64,000 nt of DNA. Source: Rhodoglobus sp. (GTDB lineage Bacteria; Actinomycetota; Actinomycetes; Actinomycetales; Microbacteriaceae). The notes below the pieces were generated by a model. It did not search any database and was not told where the DNA came from. It saw nothing but the letters and a program-made list of their open reading frames with translations. Positions 16,313 through 25,606 of the stretch are shown here, in pieces. Positions within the stretch are counted from its first letter, which is position 1. Each line of letters opens with the position of its first letter. Location: contig JAODAQ010000018.1 of NCBI GenBank assembly GCA_025463515.1, positions 42,204-106,203 of the forward strand. Direction: 5' to 3'. A program made the position numbers and the translations under genes.

Positions 16313-17785
16313 ATGACCTCCCTCTGGCTCGACACCGCGGCACCTCTGGAGACCGACGCCTTCGAGCCGGATGCCACGGTCGACGAGGTCGTCGTCGGCG
16401 CGGGCCTCACGGGGCTCGTCACGGCCCTGCTGCTCGCGCGGGCCGGTCGCCGGGTCACCGTCCTCGAAGCGCGGACCGTCGGGGCGGCGACGACCGGGAA
16501 CACCACGGCGAAACTCAGCCAGTTGCAGGGCACGCAGTTGAGCAAGGTGCTCACCGCGACCTACCCGGCGGTCATGCGCGCCTATGCGGAGGGCAACAGC
16601 GCTGCCTTCGACTGGATGACGGTGTACCTGCGGGAAAGCGGAGTCCCTTTCGACCGGCGTGATGCGGTCACCTACGCCGCTACCGCGGACGGCGCGGCGG
16701 CGGTTCTCCACGAGGGGCGGCTCGCGGCATCCACCGGCCTCGACGTCCGTGTCGTCGCGGATGCCGGACTGCCCTTCCGCACCTACGGCGCCGTCGTGCT
16801 GCAGGACCAGGCGCAGTTCGACCCGCTGGACGTGCTCGGGGCGCTCGTAGCCGACATCCGGGCGCTCGGCGGGCGGGTCGTCGAGGGGGCGCGGGTGACC
16901 GCCGTGCGGGCGAGCGCCCCGGCGCGCGTGACGACCCCGCTCGGCGACGTGCACGCCGACCACGTGGTGCTCGCGACCGGGACCCCGATCCTCGACCGCG
17001 GGCTGTACTTCGTCAAGACCCACGCACACCGCAGCTACGCGCAGTCGTTCCGGCTGCCGTCCGGCGACCTGCCGGACGGGATGTTCATCGGGGTGGAGAG
17101 CCCGACCCGCAGCATCCGCACGTTCGGCGACCTGCTCCTGACCGGGGGCAACGGCCACGGCGTGGGGCGGCACGACTCGCCCCGGCGCGCGGCACAGGAG
17201 CTCACGGACTGGACTATGCAGCACTGGCCCGGCGCCGAGCTCGACCACTCGTGGGCGGCCCAGGACTACATCGCGCCGCACCACGTGCCGTTCGTGGGCT
17301 TCCTGCCTCGGGGCCGACGCCGGATCCTGCTCGCCACCGGGTTCGACAAGTGGGGGATGACCAACGGCGTGGCGACCGCGATGACCCTCGCCGCCGACCT
17401 GCTCGGCGGGCACGAGCCGTGGATGCGCGCGCTCCGGCACCGCATCACCACGCCGCGCGCGCTCGCGAGCGGCATCGGCGAGAACGCCGCGGTCGGCTGG
17501 TGGTACGCGAAGGGCTACGTGCGCACCCTGTCGAGGCCGCTGCCGGCGACGCCCCCCGCGGAGGGCGAGGGCGCGACCGGGCGCCGCAGGATGCTGCCGG
17601 CGGGGATCTCGACGGTGGACGGCGCGACGTGCGCCGTCTCGACGGTGTGCCCGCACCTGTTCGCCGCGCTCAGCTGGAACGACGGGGAGAAGAGCTGGGA
17701 CTGCCCCGCCCACGGCTCCCGGTTCGCCGCGGACGGCACCCGGCTCGAGGGGCCGGCCAAGCGCGATCTCCGGCGGGTTGAGTAG
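16313..17785 (+). CDS. FAD-dependent oxidoreductase with C-terminal Rieske domain
   Basis: A 490-residue fusion. The N-terminal two-thirds is a DAO-type FAD oxidoreductase: EVVVGAGLTGLVTALLLARAG is the dinucleotide-binding motif, and TGNTTAKLSQLQG follows. The C-terminal ~90 residues hold a Rieske [2Fe-2S] domain with CPHL (about residue 446) and CPAHGSRF (about 464). Other members act on amine substrates such as glycine betaine-type compounds or serve as redox enzymes; the substrate here is unknown. The last residues (RRVE) and the stop TAG are coded by intergenic repeat copy C, so the native C-terminus may have been altered by the repeat. Confidence 0.9.
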   Translation: MTSLWLDTAAPLETDAFEPDATVDEVVVGAGLTGLVTALLLARAGRRVTVLEARTVGAATTGNTTAKLSQLQGTQLSKVLTATYPAVMRAYAEGNSAAFDWMTVYLRESGVPFDRRDAVTYAATADGAAAVLHEGRLAASTGLDVRVVADAGLPFRTYGAVVLQDQAQFDPLDVLGALVADIRALGGRVVEGARVTAVRASAPARVTTPLGDVHADHVVLATGTPILDRGLYFVKTHAHRSYAQSFRLPSGDLPDGMFIGVESPTRSIRTFGDLLLTGGNGHGVGRHDSPRRAAQELTDWTMQHWPGAELDHSWAAQDYIAPHHVPFVGFLPRGRRRILLATGFDKWGMTNGVATAMTLAADLLGGHEPWMRALRHRITTPRALASGIGENAAVGWWYAKGYVRTLSRPLPATPPAEGEGATGRRRMLPAGISTVDGATCAVSTVCPHLFAALSWNDGEKSWDCPAHGSRFAADGTRLEGPAKRDLRRVE

Positions 17786-17848
17786 GCCGCCCGCGGCCGT
17801 ATCGAAACCCCCGGTTTCGATACGCGCGCCGGAGCGCGCTACTCAACC
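17776..17848. repeat. intergenic hairpin repeat, copy C
   Basis: Inverted halves GGTTGAGTAGG...GTATCGAAACC and GGTTTCGATACG...CTACTCAACC, only about 3 bases apart, forming a near-perfect long hairpin. Its left arm contains the stop codon of the FAD/Rieske gene. Unlike most copies, it is between two genes on the same strand. Confidence 0.85.
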
Positions 17849-17865
17849 CGCCGTAGACTGTGCCG

Positions 17866-18222
17866 GTGAGCAGCGCCAGTTACCCCACCCGTTCCCGGCG
17901 CACGGCGCTCGTCCCCGCCCTGCTCGCAGTCGTGGCCCTGCTCATCGGGGTCGCGCTCATCGAGAGCGACGGATTCATCGTCATCCGCTACGTCGTCGCG
18001 ATCCTCGCCCTCATCGTCGCGGTGTTCGCCTGGCAGGCCCGCCAGTGGTGGTGGATCATCGGCCTCGCGCCGATCGCCGTGCTGTGGAATCCGGTCCTCC
18101 CCATCGACCTCGGCCAGCCCGACCTCTGGCTCGGGCTGCAGTACATCGCCGCGCTGGTGTTCATCGCCTCGGGCATCCTCATCAAGGTCATCGACAAGGG
18201 CGACACGCCTCGCGGACGCTGA
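17866..18222 (+). CDS. small membrane protein (DUF6804-like)
   Basis: A protein of about 118 residues with four short hydrophobic segments and the loop LWNPVLPIDLGQPDLWLGLQ, reminiscent of small actinobacterial membrane proteins grouped as DUF6804; that name is from pattern memory and not certain. GTG 17866 is taken as start; a GTG 6 bases upstream (17860) is also possible. It lies downstream of repeat copy C and is followed at once by a hairpin. Confidence 0.72.
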   Translation: MSSASYPTRSRRTALVPALLAVVALLIGVALIESDGFIVIRYVVAILALIVAVFAWQARQWWWIIGLAPIAVLWNPVLPIDLGQPDLWLGLQYIAALVFIASGILIKVIDKGDTPRGR

Positions 18223-18225
18223 AAC

Positions 18226-18251
18226 ACCGCTGAAACAGCGTTGTCAGCGGT
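18226..18251 (+). terminator. hairpin after the small membrane protein gene
   Basis: ACCGCTGA (18226-18233) and TCAGCGGT (18244-18251) are perfect inverted arms around a 10-base loop, followed by TTTG. It begins 4 bases after the stop codon. It is probably an intrinsic-type terminator, or an operator for the helicase gene. Confidence 0.45.
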
Positions 18252-18395
18252 TTGCGCGTACACTGTCGGTAACACCCGCAGAGCCCACCAGTTGCATCGC
18301 GACTGGGTCTGGACCCGTGTAGATACATGCACTCTCTGCTGGTGCGTCCTCCCGGTACTCGCCGGAAGGCTTCCCCGCATCCGCAGTAGCAGCAA
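18252..18395 (+). promoter_or_regulatory. structured 5' leader of the SNF2 helicase gene
   Basis: A nested fold is possible: CACCAG (18286-18291) pairs with CTGGTG (18339-18344), enclosing GGGTC-TG-GACCC (18305-18316). A TACACT at 18259-18264 could be a -10 box, but I see no good -35. A 35-codon frame from TTG 18292 ends in TGA overlapping the helicase GTG 18396. Whether this is an upstream peptide or only a leader RNA is open. Confidence 0.35.
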
Positions 18396-20588
18396 GTGAG
18401 AGCATCCTTGACACCTTCGGGACAGACCGAATCCGGCCAGCGCCGTCGCCAGCGTTCTGGCAACAGCGGCGGCAACAGCGCCTCGCAGCAGCGCCGCCGC
18501 GTGCGCCCGGGCGACGACATCGGAGTCATCCCCGTCCTGGCCCGCGCCGCGCGCGAGGTCGAGACCGCCGTGCAGAAGGGCCCGCTCAAGCCCGCCAACC
18601 GCGCGCGCTTCCAGGTCGCAGCACTGCTGCTGCGCGAGGAGCGCGCCCGCGTCAAGACCGACAAGGCGCTCAGCGACTCCGAGCGCGCCAACGAGCAGAA
18701 GCGCCTCGACGGGCTCGCGGGAATCCTCGCGAAGACCGCGGCGCGCGACACGAGCCTCATCGCGATGCTCGCCGACGACGCGCCGGTGACCGCGGCCGCC
18801 AAGGCACTCCGCCGCGACCTGCTGATCGCCGCGGGCGTCGAGCTCAGCCCCGACGAGCTCATCATCACCACCGAGCCCAAGCCCGTGGACAAGCAGGTCG
18901 AGAAGCAGGTGGTGCCGGCATCCGTGCGCCAGATGCAGATGTCGAACCCGTTCCTCGCGCCCGACTTCAGCGGCATGCAGGCCGCTCCGGCCAAGGTCAA
19001 CCGCCTCGGCAACTGGGAGCTCATCGAGCCGCTGTTCCGCTCGTTCGAGTACGGCGCCGGCGGTGGCGCCGCGACCATGGACCTCCCGGAGGCCACCACG
19101 CTGCGCACCCGCGGCAACCTCGAGATGATGCGCCACCAGGCGCGGTTCGTCGAGGAGGTCCGCAAGGGCCACCGCACCTTCCTGCTCGCCGACGAGCCGG
19201 GCCTCGGCAAGACCGCCCAGTCGCTGCTCGCCGCCGAGGCGTCCAACTCCTACCCGCTGCTCGTGGTCGTGCCGAACGTCGTCAAGACGAACTGGGCGCG
19301 CGAGGTCGAGCTGTGGACGCCCGGCCGCACGGCGACCGTGGTGCACGGCGACGGCAAGGACGTCGACGCGTTCAGCGACGTCGTGATCGTGAACTACGAG
19401 ATCCTCGACCGGCACGTCGGCTGGCTCGGCCGCTTCGGCTTCAAGGGCATGGTCGTCGACGAGGCGCACTTCATCAAGAACCTCAAGTCGGAGCGCTCCA
19501 AGCACGTGCTCGCGCTCTCGAAGAGCATCCGGGCCACGTCGCCGCGCGCGCTCATGATGGCGCTCACCGGCACCCCGCTCATCAACTCCATCGAGGACTT
19601 CCGCGCGATCTGGCAGTTCCTCGGCTGGATCGACGACAAGAAGCCGCTGCCCCAGCTCATGGAGAAGCTCGAGGACACCGGGCTCACCCCGGCCGACTTC
19701 GGCTTCTTCGCCGAGGCCCGCCGTGCGGTCGTCGACATGGGCATCGTGCGCCGCAAGAAGGTGGACGTCGCCGCGGACATCCCTGCGCGCCGTGTCGCCG
19801 ACATCCCGGTGGAGCTCGACGACGACCTGGGCCGCTCGATCCGCGCCGCCGAGGCAGCCCTCACCGCCCGCCTCGTCGACCGGTTCAACCGGGTGCGCGA
19901 GATCAAGCCGGACGCGACCGACGAGGAGATCATCCGCGTCGTCGCGCACGCCGAGCTCGAGGAGTCGAAGGGCGCCACGACCGGCGAGAACGTCTTCACG
20001 ATGGTCCGCCGCATCGGCCAGGCCAAGGCGACCCTCGCCGCGGACTACACCGCACAGCTCGCCCGCTCCGTCGGCAAGGTCGTCTTCTTCGCGAAGCACA
20101 TCGACGTCATGGATGTCGCCGAGCAGCACTTCGCGAAGGCCGGCCTCAAGTCGGTCTCGATCCGCGGCGACCAGAGCGCCAAGGCCCGCCAGCTCGCCAT
20201 CGACTCGTTCGCCGAAGACCCCGAGGTCTCGATCGTCGTCGCGTCGCTCACCGCGGCGGGCGTCGGGCTCAACCTGCAGGCCGCGTCCAACGTCGTACTC
20301 GCCGAGCTGAGCTGGACGAGCGCCGAGCAGACCCAGGCCATCGACCGCGTCCACCGCATCGGCCAGGAGCTGCCCGTCACCGCGTGGCGCATCATCGCCG
20401 CGCACACGATCGACGCGCGCATCGCCGAGCTCATCGACAGCAAGGCGGGCCTCGCGGCGCGCGCTCTCGACGGCTCGGACGTCGAGGTCGCCGCCGAGTC
20501 GAACATCCAGCTCGAGGCGCTCTCGAGCCTGCTGCGCGACGCTGTCGCAGAGCGCAGTGCCAACAGTCCGCGCAGCGACAGCGAGTGA
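18396..20588 (+). CDS. SNF2-family DEAD/DEAH-box helicase
   Basis: A 730-residue ATP-dependent DNA translocase of the SNF2 class. The N-terminus (1-40) is Gln/Arg/Ser-rich and probably disordered. LLADEPGLGKTAQ (about residue 263) is Walker A, MVVDEAH (about 352) is motif II, and TGTPLINS is motif III. The C-terminal RecA-like lobe holds VASLTAAGVGLNLQAAS and QAIDRVHRIGQ (motifs V and VI). The layout is like small SMARCAL1-type proteins without an extra nuclease domain. GTG 18396 is chosen; TTG 18408 is an alternative. It overlaps the following Stealth gene by 4 bases, an unusual pairing. A role in DNA or nucleoid remodelling is inferred. Confidence 0.9.
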   Translation: MRASLTPSGQTESGQRRRQRSGNSGGNSASQQRRRVRPGDDIGVIPVLARAAREVETAVQKGPLKPANRARFQVAALLLREERARVKTDKALSDSERANEQKRLDGLAGILAKTAARDTSLIAMLADDAPVTAAAKALRRDLLIAAGVELSPDELIITTEPKPVDKQVEKQVVPASVRQMQMSNPFLAPDFSGMQAAPAKVNRLGNWELIEPLFRSFEYGAGGGAATMDLPEATTLRTRGNLEMMRHQARFVEEVRKGHRTFLLADEPGLGKTAQSLLAAEASNSYPLLVVVPNVVKTNWAREVELWTPGRTATVVHGDGKDVDAFSDVVIVNYEILDRHVGWLGRFGFKGMVVDEAHFIKNLKSERSKHVLALSKSIRATSPRALMMALTGTPLINSIEDFRAIWQFLGWIDDKKPLPQLMEKLEDTGLTPADFGFFAEARRAVVDMGIVRRKKVDVAADIPARRVADIPVELDDDLGRSIRAAEAALTARLVDRFNRVREIKPDATDEEIIRVVAHAELEESKGATTGENVFTMVRRIGQAKATLAADYTAQLARSVGKVVFFAKHIDVMDVAEQHFAKAGLKSVSIRGDQSAKARQLAIDSFAEDPEVSIVVASLTAAGVGLNLQAASNVVLAELSWTSAEQTQAIDRVHRIGQELPVTAWRIIAAHTIDARIAELIDSKAGLAARALDGSDVEVAAESNIQLEALSSLLRDAVAERSANSPRSDSE

Positions 20589-22174
20589 CTCCCGACCTGA
20601 CGATCCTGGGCCGGGCCCACCCGCGCCTGAACGCCCGGGCCGACGTGACCCTGCGCAAGGGCCGCTTCACCCTCGTGAACGACACGCTGTCGCCGCGGGA
20701 TGCCACGGCCGCCGACCTCGTCGCAATCCACGACGCCCTCGACGCGCACGGGGTGGAGCACCTGCTCGTCCGCCGCGACGACGACCGCCCGGTCATCGCC
20801 GTGGACCGCGCGCGCGCCCGCGACACCACCGCCGCCCTCGCCAGCGCTTTCTCGATCGAGCCGTTCTACGCCAGGGCCGGCTCCGCCACGGAGGTGCTCA
20901 TCGCCGACGGCGTGCTTCCCGGGGGCCGCGTGCTCAAGCTCTACCGGCCGCGCGCGAGCCGCACGGGCAAGCTCCGCTACGGGCCGACCGGCGCCGTCCG
21001 CCTCGAGTTCTGGGACTTCGGCGCCGAGGCGATCACGGCCCCCGCCGAGAACGCGCTCATGCGCCGTGTACTGCCGCGCGCGGAGGCGATCGACGCGACT
21101 GTCGAGCTGCACGGCCGCACCTGGCGCACGCTCGGCGGCATGTTCGACGTGCTCGCGAGCGACGTGACCTTCGACATCGACATCGTGTTCTCGTGGGTCG
21201 ACGGCACCTCCTCCGAGTTCCAGCGGGCGCGCGCCCAGCGCATGAAGGCCTACGTGGTCGGGGAGGGCGACGACTCAGAGGCGCGCTACCGCCAGATCGA
21301 CGAGCTCAAGTACGCGCTGCGCAGTGTGTACCTCTACGCGCCGTGGATCCGCCGCATCTTCATCGTGACCGACTCGCCGGCGCCCGTCTGGCTGGCCGAG
21401 CATCCCGCGGTCACGATCGTGCGCAGCGAGGAGTTCTTCAGCGACCCGGATGCCCTCCCGACGCACAACTCGCACGCCGTCGAGAGCCAGCTGCACAAGA
21501 TCGACGGGCTGAGCGAGCACTTCCTGTACTCGAACGACGACATGTTCTTCGGGCGCCCGGTGCGCCCCGAGATGTTCTTCTCGCCGGGCGGCATCACCAA
21601 GTTCATCGAGGCGCAGACCCGCATCGGGCTGGGCGAGCCGGACTCGGCGCGCAGCGGCTTCGAGAACGCCGCGCGCGTGAACCGCGCCCTCCTGCGCGAG
21701 CGCTTCGGCCGCGTCACGACCCGGCACCTCGAGCACGCGGCGACGCCGCTGCGCCGCAGTGTGCTGGCCGAGCTCGAGGCCGAGTTCCCCGACGACTTCG
21801 CCCGGACGGCGCGCAGCGCGTTCCGCTCCGCGACGGACGTGTCGGTCACGAACTCCCTGTACCACTACTACGCGCTCATGACCGGTCGCGCAGTCGTGCA
21901 GACCGAGGCATCCGTGCGCTATATCGAGACGACCCTCGCGACGGCGCCCGCGGAGATGGACCGCCTGCTCAAGCGGCGCGACTACGACTTCTTCTGCCTC
22001 AACGACGGCAGCCAGCCGGAGATCTCGGTGGCGCGGCGGACGAGGACCGTGCGCGCCTTCCTCGAGCGCTACTTCAGCGTCGCCGCCCCGTGGGAGGCTG
22101 ACGCCCCGATGAAGCTCAGGCCTGGATCGGGATCGGCATCGTCATCGGCGGCTCAGGGGCTACCGGCGAGTTGA
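20585..22174 (+). CDS. Stealth-family sugar-phosphate transferase
   Basis: A 529-residue protein of the Stealth family, related to hexose-1-phosphoryltransferases that build phosphodiester-linked polysaccharides and to GlcNAc-1-phosphotransferase. All four conserved regions are visible: [11 protein letters not shown] (CR1, about 197), a [19 protein letters not shown] helix with IFIVTD (CR2), [12 protein letters not shown] (CR3) and FFCLNDG (CR4). GTG 20585 overlaps the helicase stop. The poorly conserved tail past 22116 overlaps, antisense, the end of the phosphoesterase gene. It probably acts in cell-wall or capsule polymer synthesis at the cytoplasmic face. Confidence 0.92.
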   Translation: MTPDLTILGRAHPRLNARADVTLRKGRFTLVNDTLSPRDATAADLVAIHDALDAHGVEHLLVRRDDDRPVIAVDRARARDTTAALASAFSIEPFYARAGSATEVLIADGVLPGGRVLKLYRPRASRTGKLRYGPTGAVRLEFWDFGAEAITAPAENALMRRVLPRAEAIDATVELHGRTWRTLGGMFDVLASDVTFDIDIVFSWVDGTSSEFQRARAQRMKAYVVGEGDDSEARYRQIDELKYALRSVYLYAPWIRRIFIVTDSPAPVWLAEHPAVTIVRSEEFFSDPDALPTHNSHAVESQLHKIDGLSEHFLYSNDDMFFGRPVRPEMFFSPGGITKFIEAQTRIGLGEPDSARSGFENAARVNRALLRERFGRVTTRHLEHAATPLRRSVLAELEAEFPDDFARTARSAFRSATDVSVTNSLYHYYALMTGRAVVQTEASVRYIETTLATAPAEMDRLLKRRDYDFFCLNDGSQPEISVARRTRTVRAFLERYFSVAAPWEADAPMKLRPGSGSASSSAAQGLPAS

Positions 22175-23072
22175 TCCGGTCCGCGATGCGGATGCCCGAG
22201 GCTGCGAGCCGGCGGGCCGTCTCCTCCGCGTCCACGTAGTCGAGCACGCCGTACTGGCCCACGGGGACGACAGAGTGCATGACGGTGGTGCCGTACACGT
22301 GCACGAGGTTGAACGCGCGTGCGCCGTCGCGGCCGCGGGTGCCGCCCACGGGCACATTGAGGTCCTGCGTGTAGCAGGTGGCGGAGGCGACCGACACCGG
22401 GATGCCTGCGAAGGTGCCGGTGGAGCTGTAGTGCAGGTGCCCGGCGATGATGCTGCGCACGTCGGAGCCGAGCAGCACCTCCGCGAGCCCGGACTGGTCG
22501 CGCAGCTCAACGGCCACGGCGAGGTCGAGCACGCTCGGCAGCGGCGGGTGGTGCATGGCGAGGATCGTGCCGTGCGGCGCCCGGGTCGAGAGCTCCTCGG
22601 CGAGCCAGTCGAGCTGGGCGCCCGTGACCTCGCCGTGGTGGTGCCCGGGGACCGTGGAGTCGAGCGTGATGATGCGCAGGCCGTTGACGTCGTAGACGCG
22701 GTCCACCGGTCGGGTGCTGGGCTGCTCGGCGAAGAGCTCGCGCCGGAAGGCGCCGCGGTCGTCGTGGTTGCCCATGACCCAGATCACCTGCGCGCCGAGT
22801 CGAGCCGCGACGGGCTCGACCATGCTGCGCAGCCGCTCGTACGCGTCCGGCTCGCCCTTGTCGGCGAGGTCGCCCGTGAAGATGATGGCCTCGGGGCGGC
22901 CGCGGGAGCCCTCGAGGTCTGCGAGCAGCTCCCGCAGGTGCGACTCGGCGTCGACGGTGCCGTAGAGGCGGCTGCCACCGCCGAGGAGGTGGGTGTCGCT
23001 CAGGTGCAGGAGGAAGTGATCGGGCCTGGGATATTCAGCGGTGCGAGTCTCGAGTTTCACGAGGGCTGCCAT
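22116..23072 (-). CDS. calcineurin-like phosphoesterase (CpdA/GpdQ type)
   Basis: A 318-residue metallophosphoesterase. [37 protein letters not shown] and [10 protein letters not shown] supply the binuclear metal ligands typical of class III cyclic nucleotide phosphodiesterases and glycerophosphodiesterases. ATG 23072 is preferred; an ATG 54 bases upstream would add a poorly conserved N-terminus. cAMP phosphodiesterase is the usual label, but the substrate is not determined by motifs. The last 59 bases overlap the 3' end of the convergent Stealth gene. Confidence 0.9.
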   Translation of the reverse strand: MAALVKLETRTAEYPRPDHFLLHLSDTHLLGGGSRLYGTVDAESHLRELLADLEGSRGRPEAIIFTGDLADKGEPDAYERLRSMVEPVAARLGAQVIWVMGNHDDRGAFRRELFAEQPSTRPVDRVYDVNGLRIITLDSTVPGHHHGEVTGAQLDWLAEELSTRAPHGTILAMHHPPLPSVLDLAVAVELRDQSGLAEVLLGSDVRSIIAGHLHYSSTGTFAGIPVSVASATCYTQDLNVPVGGTRGRDGARAFNLVHVYGTTVMHSVVPVGQYGVLDYVDAEETARRLAASGIRIADRINSPVAPEPPMTMPIPIQA

Positions 23073-23181
23073 TCGGGTTGGATGAGTCGATGCAAACGCA
23101 CCAACTGTAGTGAAGTGGAGCAGCAATTGCCTGGTTACCGGGGGAGCTTTCCGGCGTTTCCCAGATTTCGATAGCTGCTGT

Positions 23182-24537
23182 TCACCCGACGTTCAGGCGG
23201 ACCGAGAGCCGGCGCAGTGCCGCGACGGGGATCTCGAGCCAGGTTGGACGGTTCCGCGCCTCGTACACGGTCTCGTAGAGCGCCTTGTCGACCTCGAACG
23301 CGTCGACCACGGCGCGGTTCTCGCGCAGGTCGCAGCCGGAGGCCTCGCTGTAGCCGTCCGAGAACGCCGCGCGCGCCGTCGCGGCCCACTCCGGCCCGCC
23401 CTGGATGCCGGAGACGGCGAGCGAGCCGGCCACGTAGTCGAACGAGCGCAGCATGCCCGCGACGTCGCGCAGCGGGCTGTCGAGCCGGTTGCGCTCGCGC
23501 ATCGGGCGCAGCGGCTCGCCCTCGAAGTCGACGAGTACCCAGCCGTGCGCCGGCACCTTGAGCACCTGCCCGAGGTGCAGGTCGCCGTGGATGCGCTGCT
23601 GGGCCGGCCACGGAACCGTGGCGGCGTGCGCGAAGACCTCGCGCAGCGCCGGGCCGTACTGGGCCAGCGCCGGCACCTCGCCGATCGCGGCCGCGAGCCT
23701 GCCGTGCATGAGGTCGACTATCGCGTCGACCTCGACCTGGGTCGCGGCGCTCGTCGGCATGCTCGTCGCGAGCGTCGCGTGCACGCCCGCCGTCGCGATG
23801 CCGAGCTCGCGGGCCTCCCGCGAGAAGTCGGTGCCCGCCTCCGCGGCCGCGAGGGCGACGCGCCAGGCGTCCTCGACACCGGGCAGGAACTCCTGCGCGA
23901 ACGCGAGGTGGCCCTTCGCCCGGCCGCTGGCCTCGCCGCGGTCGCTCCACTCCGCGACGATGTGGCCCACGGGGCGCGGCACCGCGTCCGACCCGGCGAG
24001 GGCCAGGGCGGTCTGCAGTACTACATCGGGGTTCTCGCCGTCGTGCAGGGCGCGGAACAGCTTGACGATGAGCGGGGTGGCGCCCTCGGCCTCGTAGATG
24101 ATCGAGGTGTTCGACTGCTCGCCCGTGAGGACGCGCGAGACGAGGCCGGGCGCAACGGCCCCGGCGGTGTGCTGGCCGATCGCCCAGGTGCGGTCGCCGG
24201 TGGTCTCGCCGCCGTCCGCGATGAAGGCCAGCAGGGCCGCGGTGAAGGCGGGGTCGTGCGGCCCGTCGTAGACGTAGGCGCCGTCGAGCCGGCCGACGAG
24301 GGCTGTCGACTGCAGCAGGGGCCGGTCGCGGTACGTGAGCGGCACCTGGTACAGCGCGGGCTTGCCGATCGTGTGGTCGAGCAGCAGGTGGGTCACGACC
24401 TGCACGCCGGGCTCGGGGCACTCGTAGCTCCACGAGCCGATCTCCTCGAGGGCGGGCTCGGCCCCCTTGTTGGCGAACCAGCGCTGCCGGGTCATCCACG
24501 GCGCGAGAAAGCCTAGGGATGCCTGCGGTGCGGTCAT
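23182..24537 (-). CDS. mak: maltokinase
   Basis: Phosphorylates maltose with ATP to maltose 1-phosphate, the donor used by GlgE for alpha-glucan synthesis. The 451-residue protein has the cap domain ([12 protein letters not shown] near the start) and the kinase core: [14 protein letters not shown], a PLIVKLFR strand with the ATP-binding lysine, [12 protein letters not shown] (about residue 316) with the catalytic aspartate, and VDFEGEP with the metal-binding aspartate. ATG 24537 is preferred over an ATG 36 bases upstream. It is a stand-alone form, not fused to trehalose synthase. GlgE, TreS and GlgB are not in this window. Confidence 0.9.
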   Translation of the reverse strand: MTAPQASLGFLAPWMTRQRWFANKGAEPALEEIGSWSYECPEPGVQVVTHLLLDHTIGKPALYQVPLTYRDRPLLQSTALVGRLDGAYVYDGPHDPAFTAALLAFIADGGETTGDRTWAIGQHTAGAVAPGLVSRVLTGEQSNTSIIYEAEGATPLIVKLFRALHDGENPDVVLQTALALAGSDAVPRPVGHIVAEWSDRGEASGRAKGHLAFAQEFLPGVEDAWRVALAAAEAGTDFSREARELGIATAGVHATLATSMPTSAATQVEVDAIVDLMHGRLAAAIGEVPALAQYGPALREVFAHAATVPWPAQQRIHGDLHLGQVLKVPAHGWVLVDFEGEPLRPMRERNRLDSPLRDVAGMLRSFDYVAGSLAVSGIQGGPEWAATARAAFSDGYSEASGCDLRENRAVVDAFEVDKALYETVYEARNRPTWLEIPVAALRRLSVRLNVG

Positions 24538-24648
24538 TCTCCAGAGTAGCCACGCCGTGGCCTCCACGGTCAAGCCCTCGGCCCGGCATTGCGCAAACGA
24601 GGAGTTCGTGCACAGGTGGCGTTAGGTCTCGCGGCCTATCGTGGCGGA

Positions 24649-25596
24649 ATGCCGCTGCCCACCGTCCCGCTCTCGCGGGTTCCCGTCTGGGCCTGGCGCG
24701 CGCTCATGGCGCACCTCGCGCCCGGCGAGCTGCGCAGGTTCAGCGCAGACCCGATCAACGGCATCGACTACACCCTCGACGTGGACTACGCGGGCGACGG
24801 GATGCGCGAGCACCGGCTCGACGTGCTGCGGCCGGTCGGCGCCACCGCGCCGCTGCCGGTGTACGTGTACTTCCACGGCGGCGGCTGGACCTCGGGCGAC
24901 AAGGCCCCGCTCACCCGCTACTGCGCGAGCCAGGCGATGGACGGCATGCTCGTCGTGAACGTCAACTACCGCCGCGCGCCCAAGTTCCATATGGAGCACA
25001 TGCTTCAGGATGCCAACCAGGCGCTCGCGTGGGTGCGCGAGCACGTCAGGGAGCTCGGCGGCGACGAGCACCGCATCGTCCTGGGCGGGGACTCGGCGGG
25101 CGGGCAGATCTCCGCCCTGCTCGCGGCCGCGATGAGCCGTCCGGAGCTTGCGGTGCACTACTCGATCGCCCCGGCGGTGCCCGCGCCGAGCATCCGCGGC
25201 GTCGTGCAGCACTGCAGCATCTCCGACTTCTCCGTGATCTTCGAGAAGGGCTTCATCCTGGGGCTCGGCTTCGTCCGGATGCTGCTGCCGGGCCGTGGCC
25301 GTGGGCAGCACCTCGAGCGCGCCGCCCGCTTCCTCTCGCCGATCGAGTGGATCGATCGCAACTACCCGCCGGTGTTCGTGACGACCTCGCGGCGCGACTA
25401 CCTGTACCGCGCCAACCTCAACTTCATCGCCGCACTGCGCGACCACGGCGTGGGCGTCGAGACACTCGTCGACGACGACGCGCTGCACACCTGGCAGCAG
25501 GACAGCAGGCACCCGGCCTCGGCCGAGGTGTACAGCCGGCTGCAGCAGTTCGTGGGCCGGGTCACGGGGCGCAATCTGGTGCCCAGCGGGGCGTAA
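24649..25596 (+). CDS. alpha/beta hydrolase (HSL-type esterase/lipase)
   Basis: A 315-residue serine esterase of the hormone-sensitive-lipase/carboxylesterase branch. YFHGGGWTSG is the oxyanion-hole HGGG motif, LGGDSAGGQIS the nucleophile elbow, SRRDYLY gives the acid and DALHTW the histidine. There is no signal peptide, although the first 20 residues are hydrophobic. ATG 24649 has GGCGGA just upstream. A second, unrelated alpha/beta hydrolase follows 10 bases later. Substrate is unknown; short acyl esters are likely. Confidence 0.9.
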   Translation: MPLPTVPLSRVPVWAWRALMAHLAPGELRRFSADPINGIDYTLDVDYAGDGMREHRLDVLRPVGATAPLPVYVYFHGGGWTSGDKAPLTRYCASQAMDGMLVVNVNYRRAPKFHMEHMLQDANQALAWVREHVRELGGDEHRIVLGGDSAGGQISALLAAAMSRPELAVHYSIAPAVPAPSIRGVVQHCSISDFSVIFEKGFILGLGFVRMLLPGRGRGQHLERAARFLSPIEWIDRNYPPVFVTTSRRDYLYRANLNFIAALRDHGVGVETLVDDDALHTWQQDSRHPASAEVYSRLQQFVGRVTGRNLVPSGA

Positions 25597-25606
25597 TATC
25601 TTCCGG

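Noticed and set aside
17988..20405. Long minus-strand frame opposite the SNF2 helicase gene
   Set aside because: Acidic/basic low-complexity product, no family features, and the plus strand has full helicase motifs.
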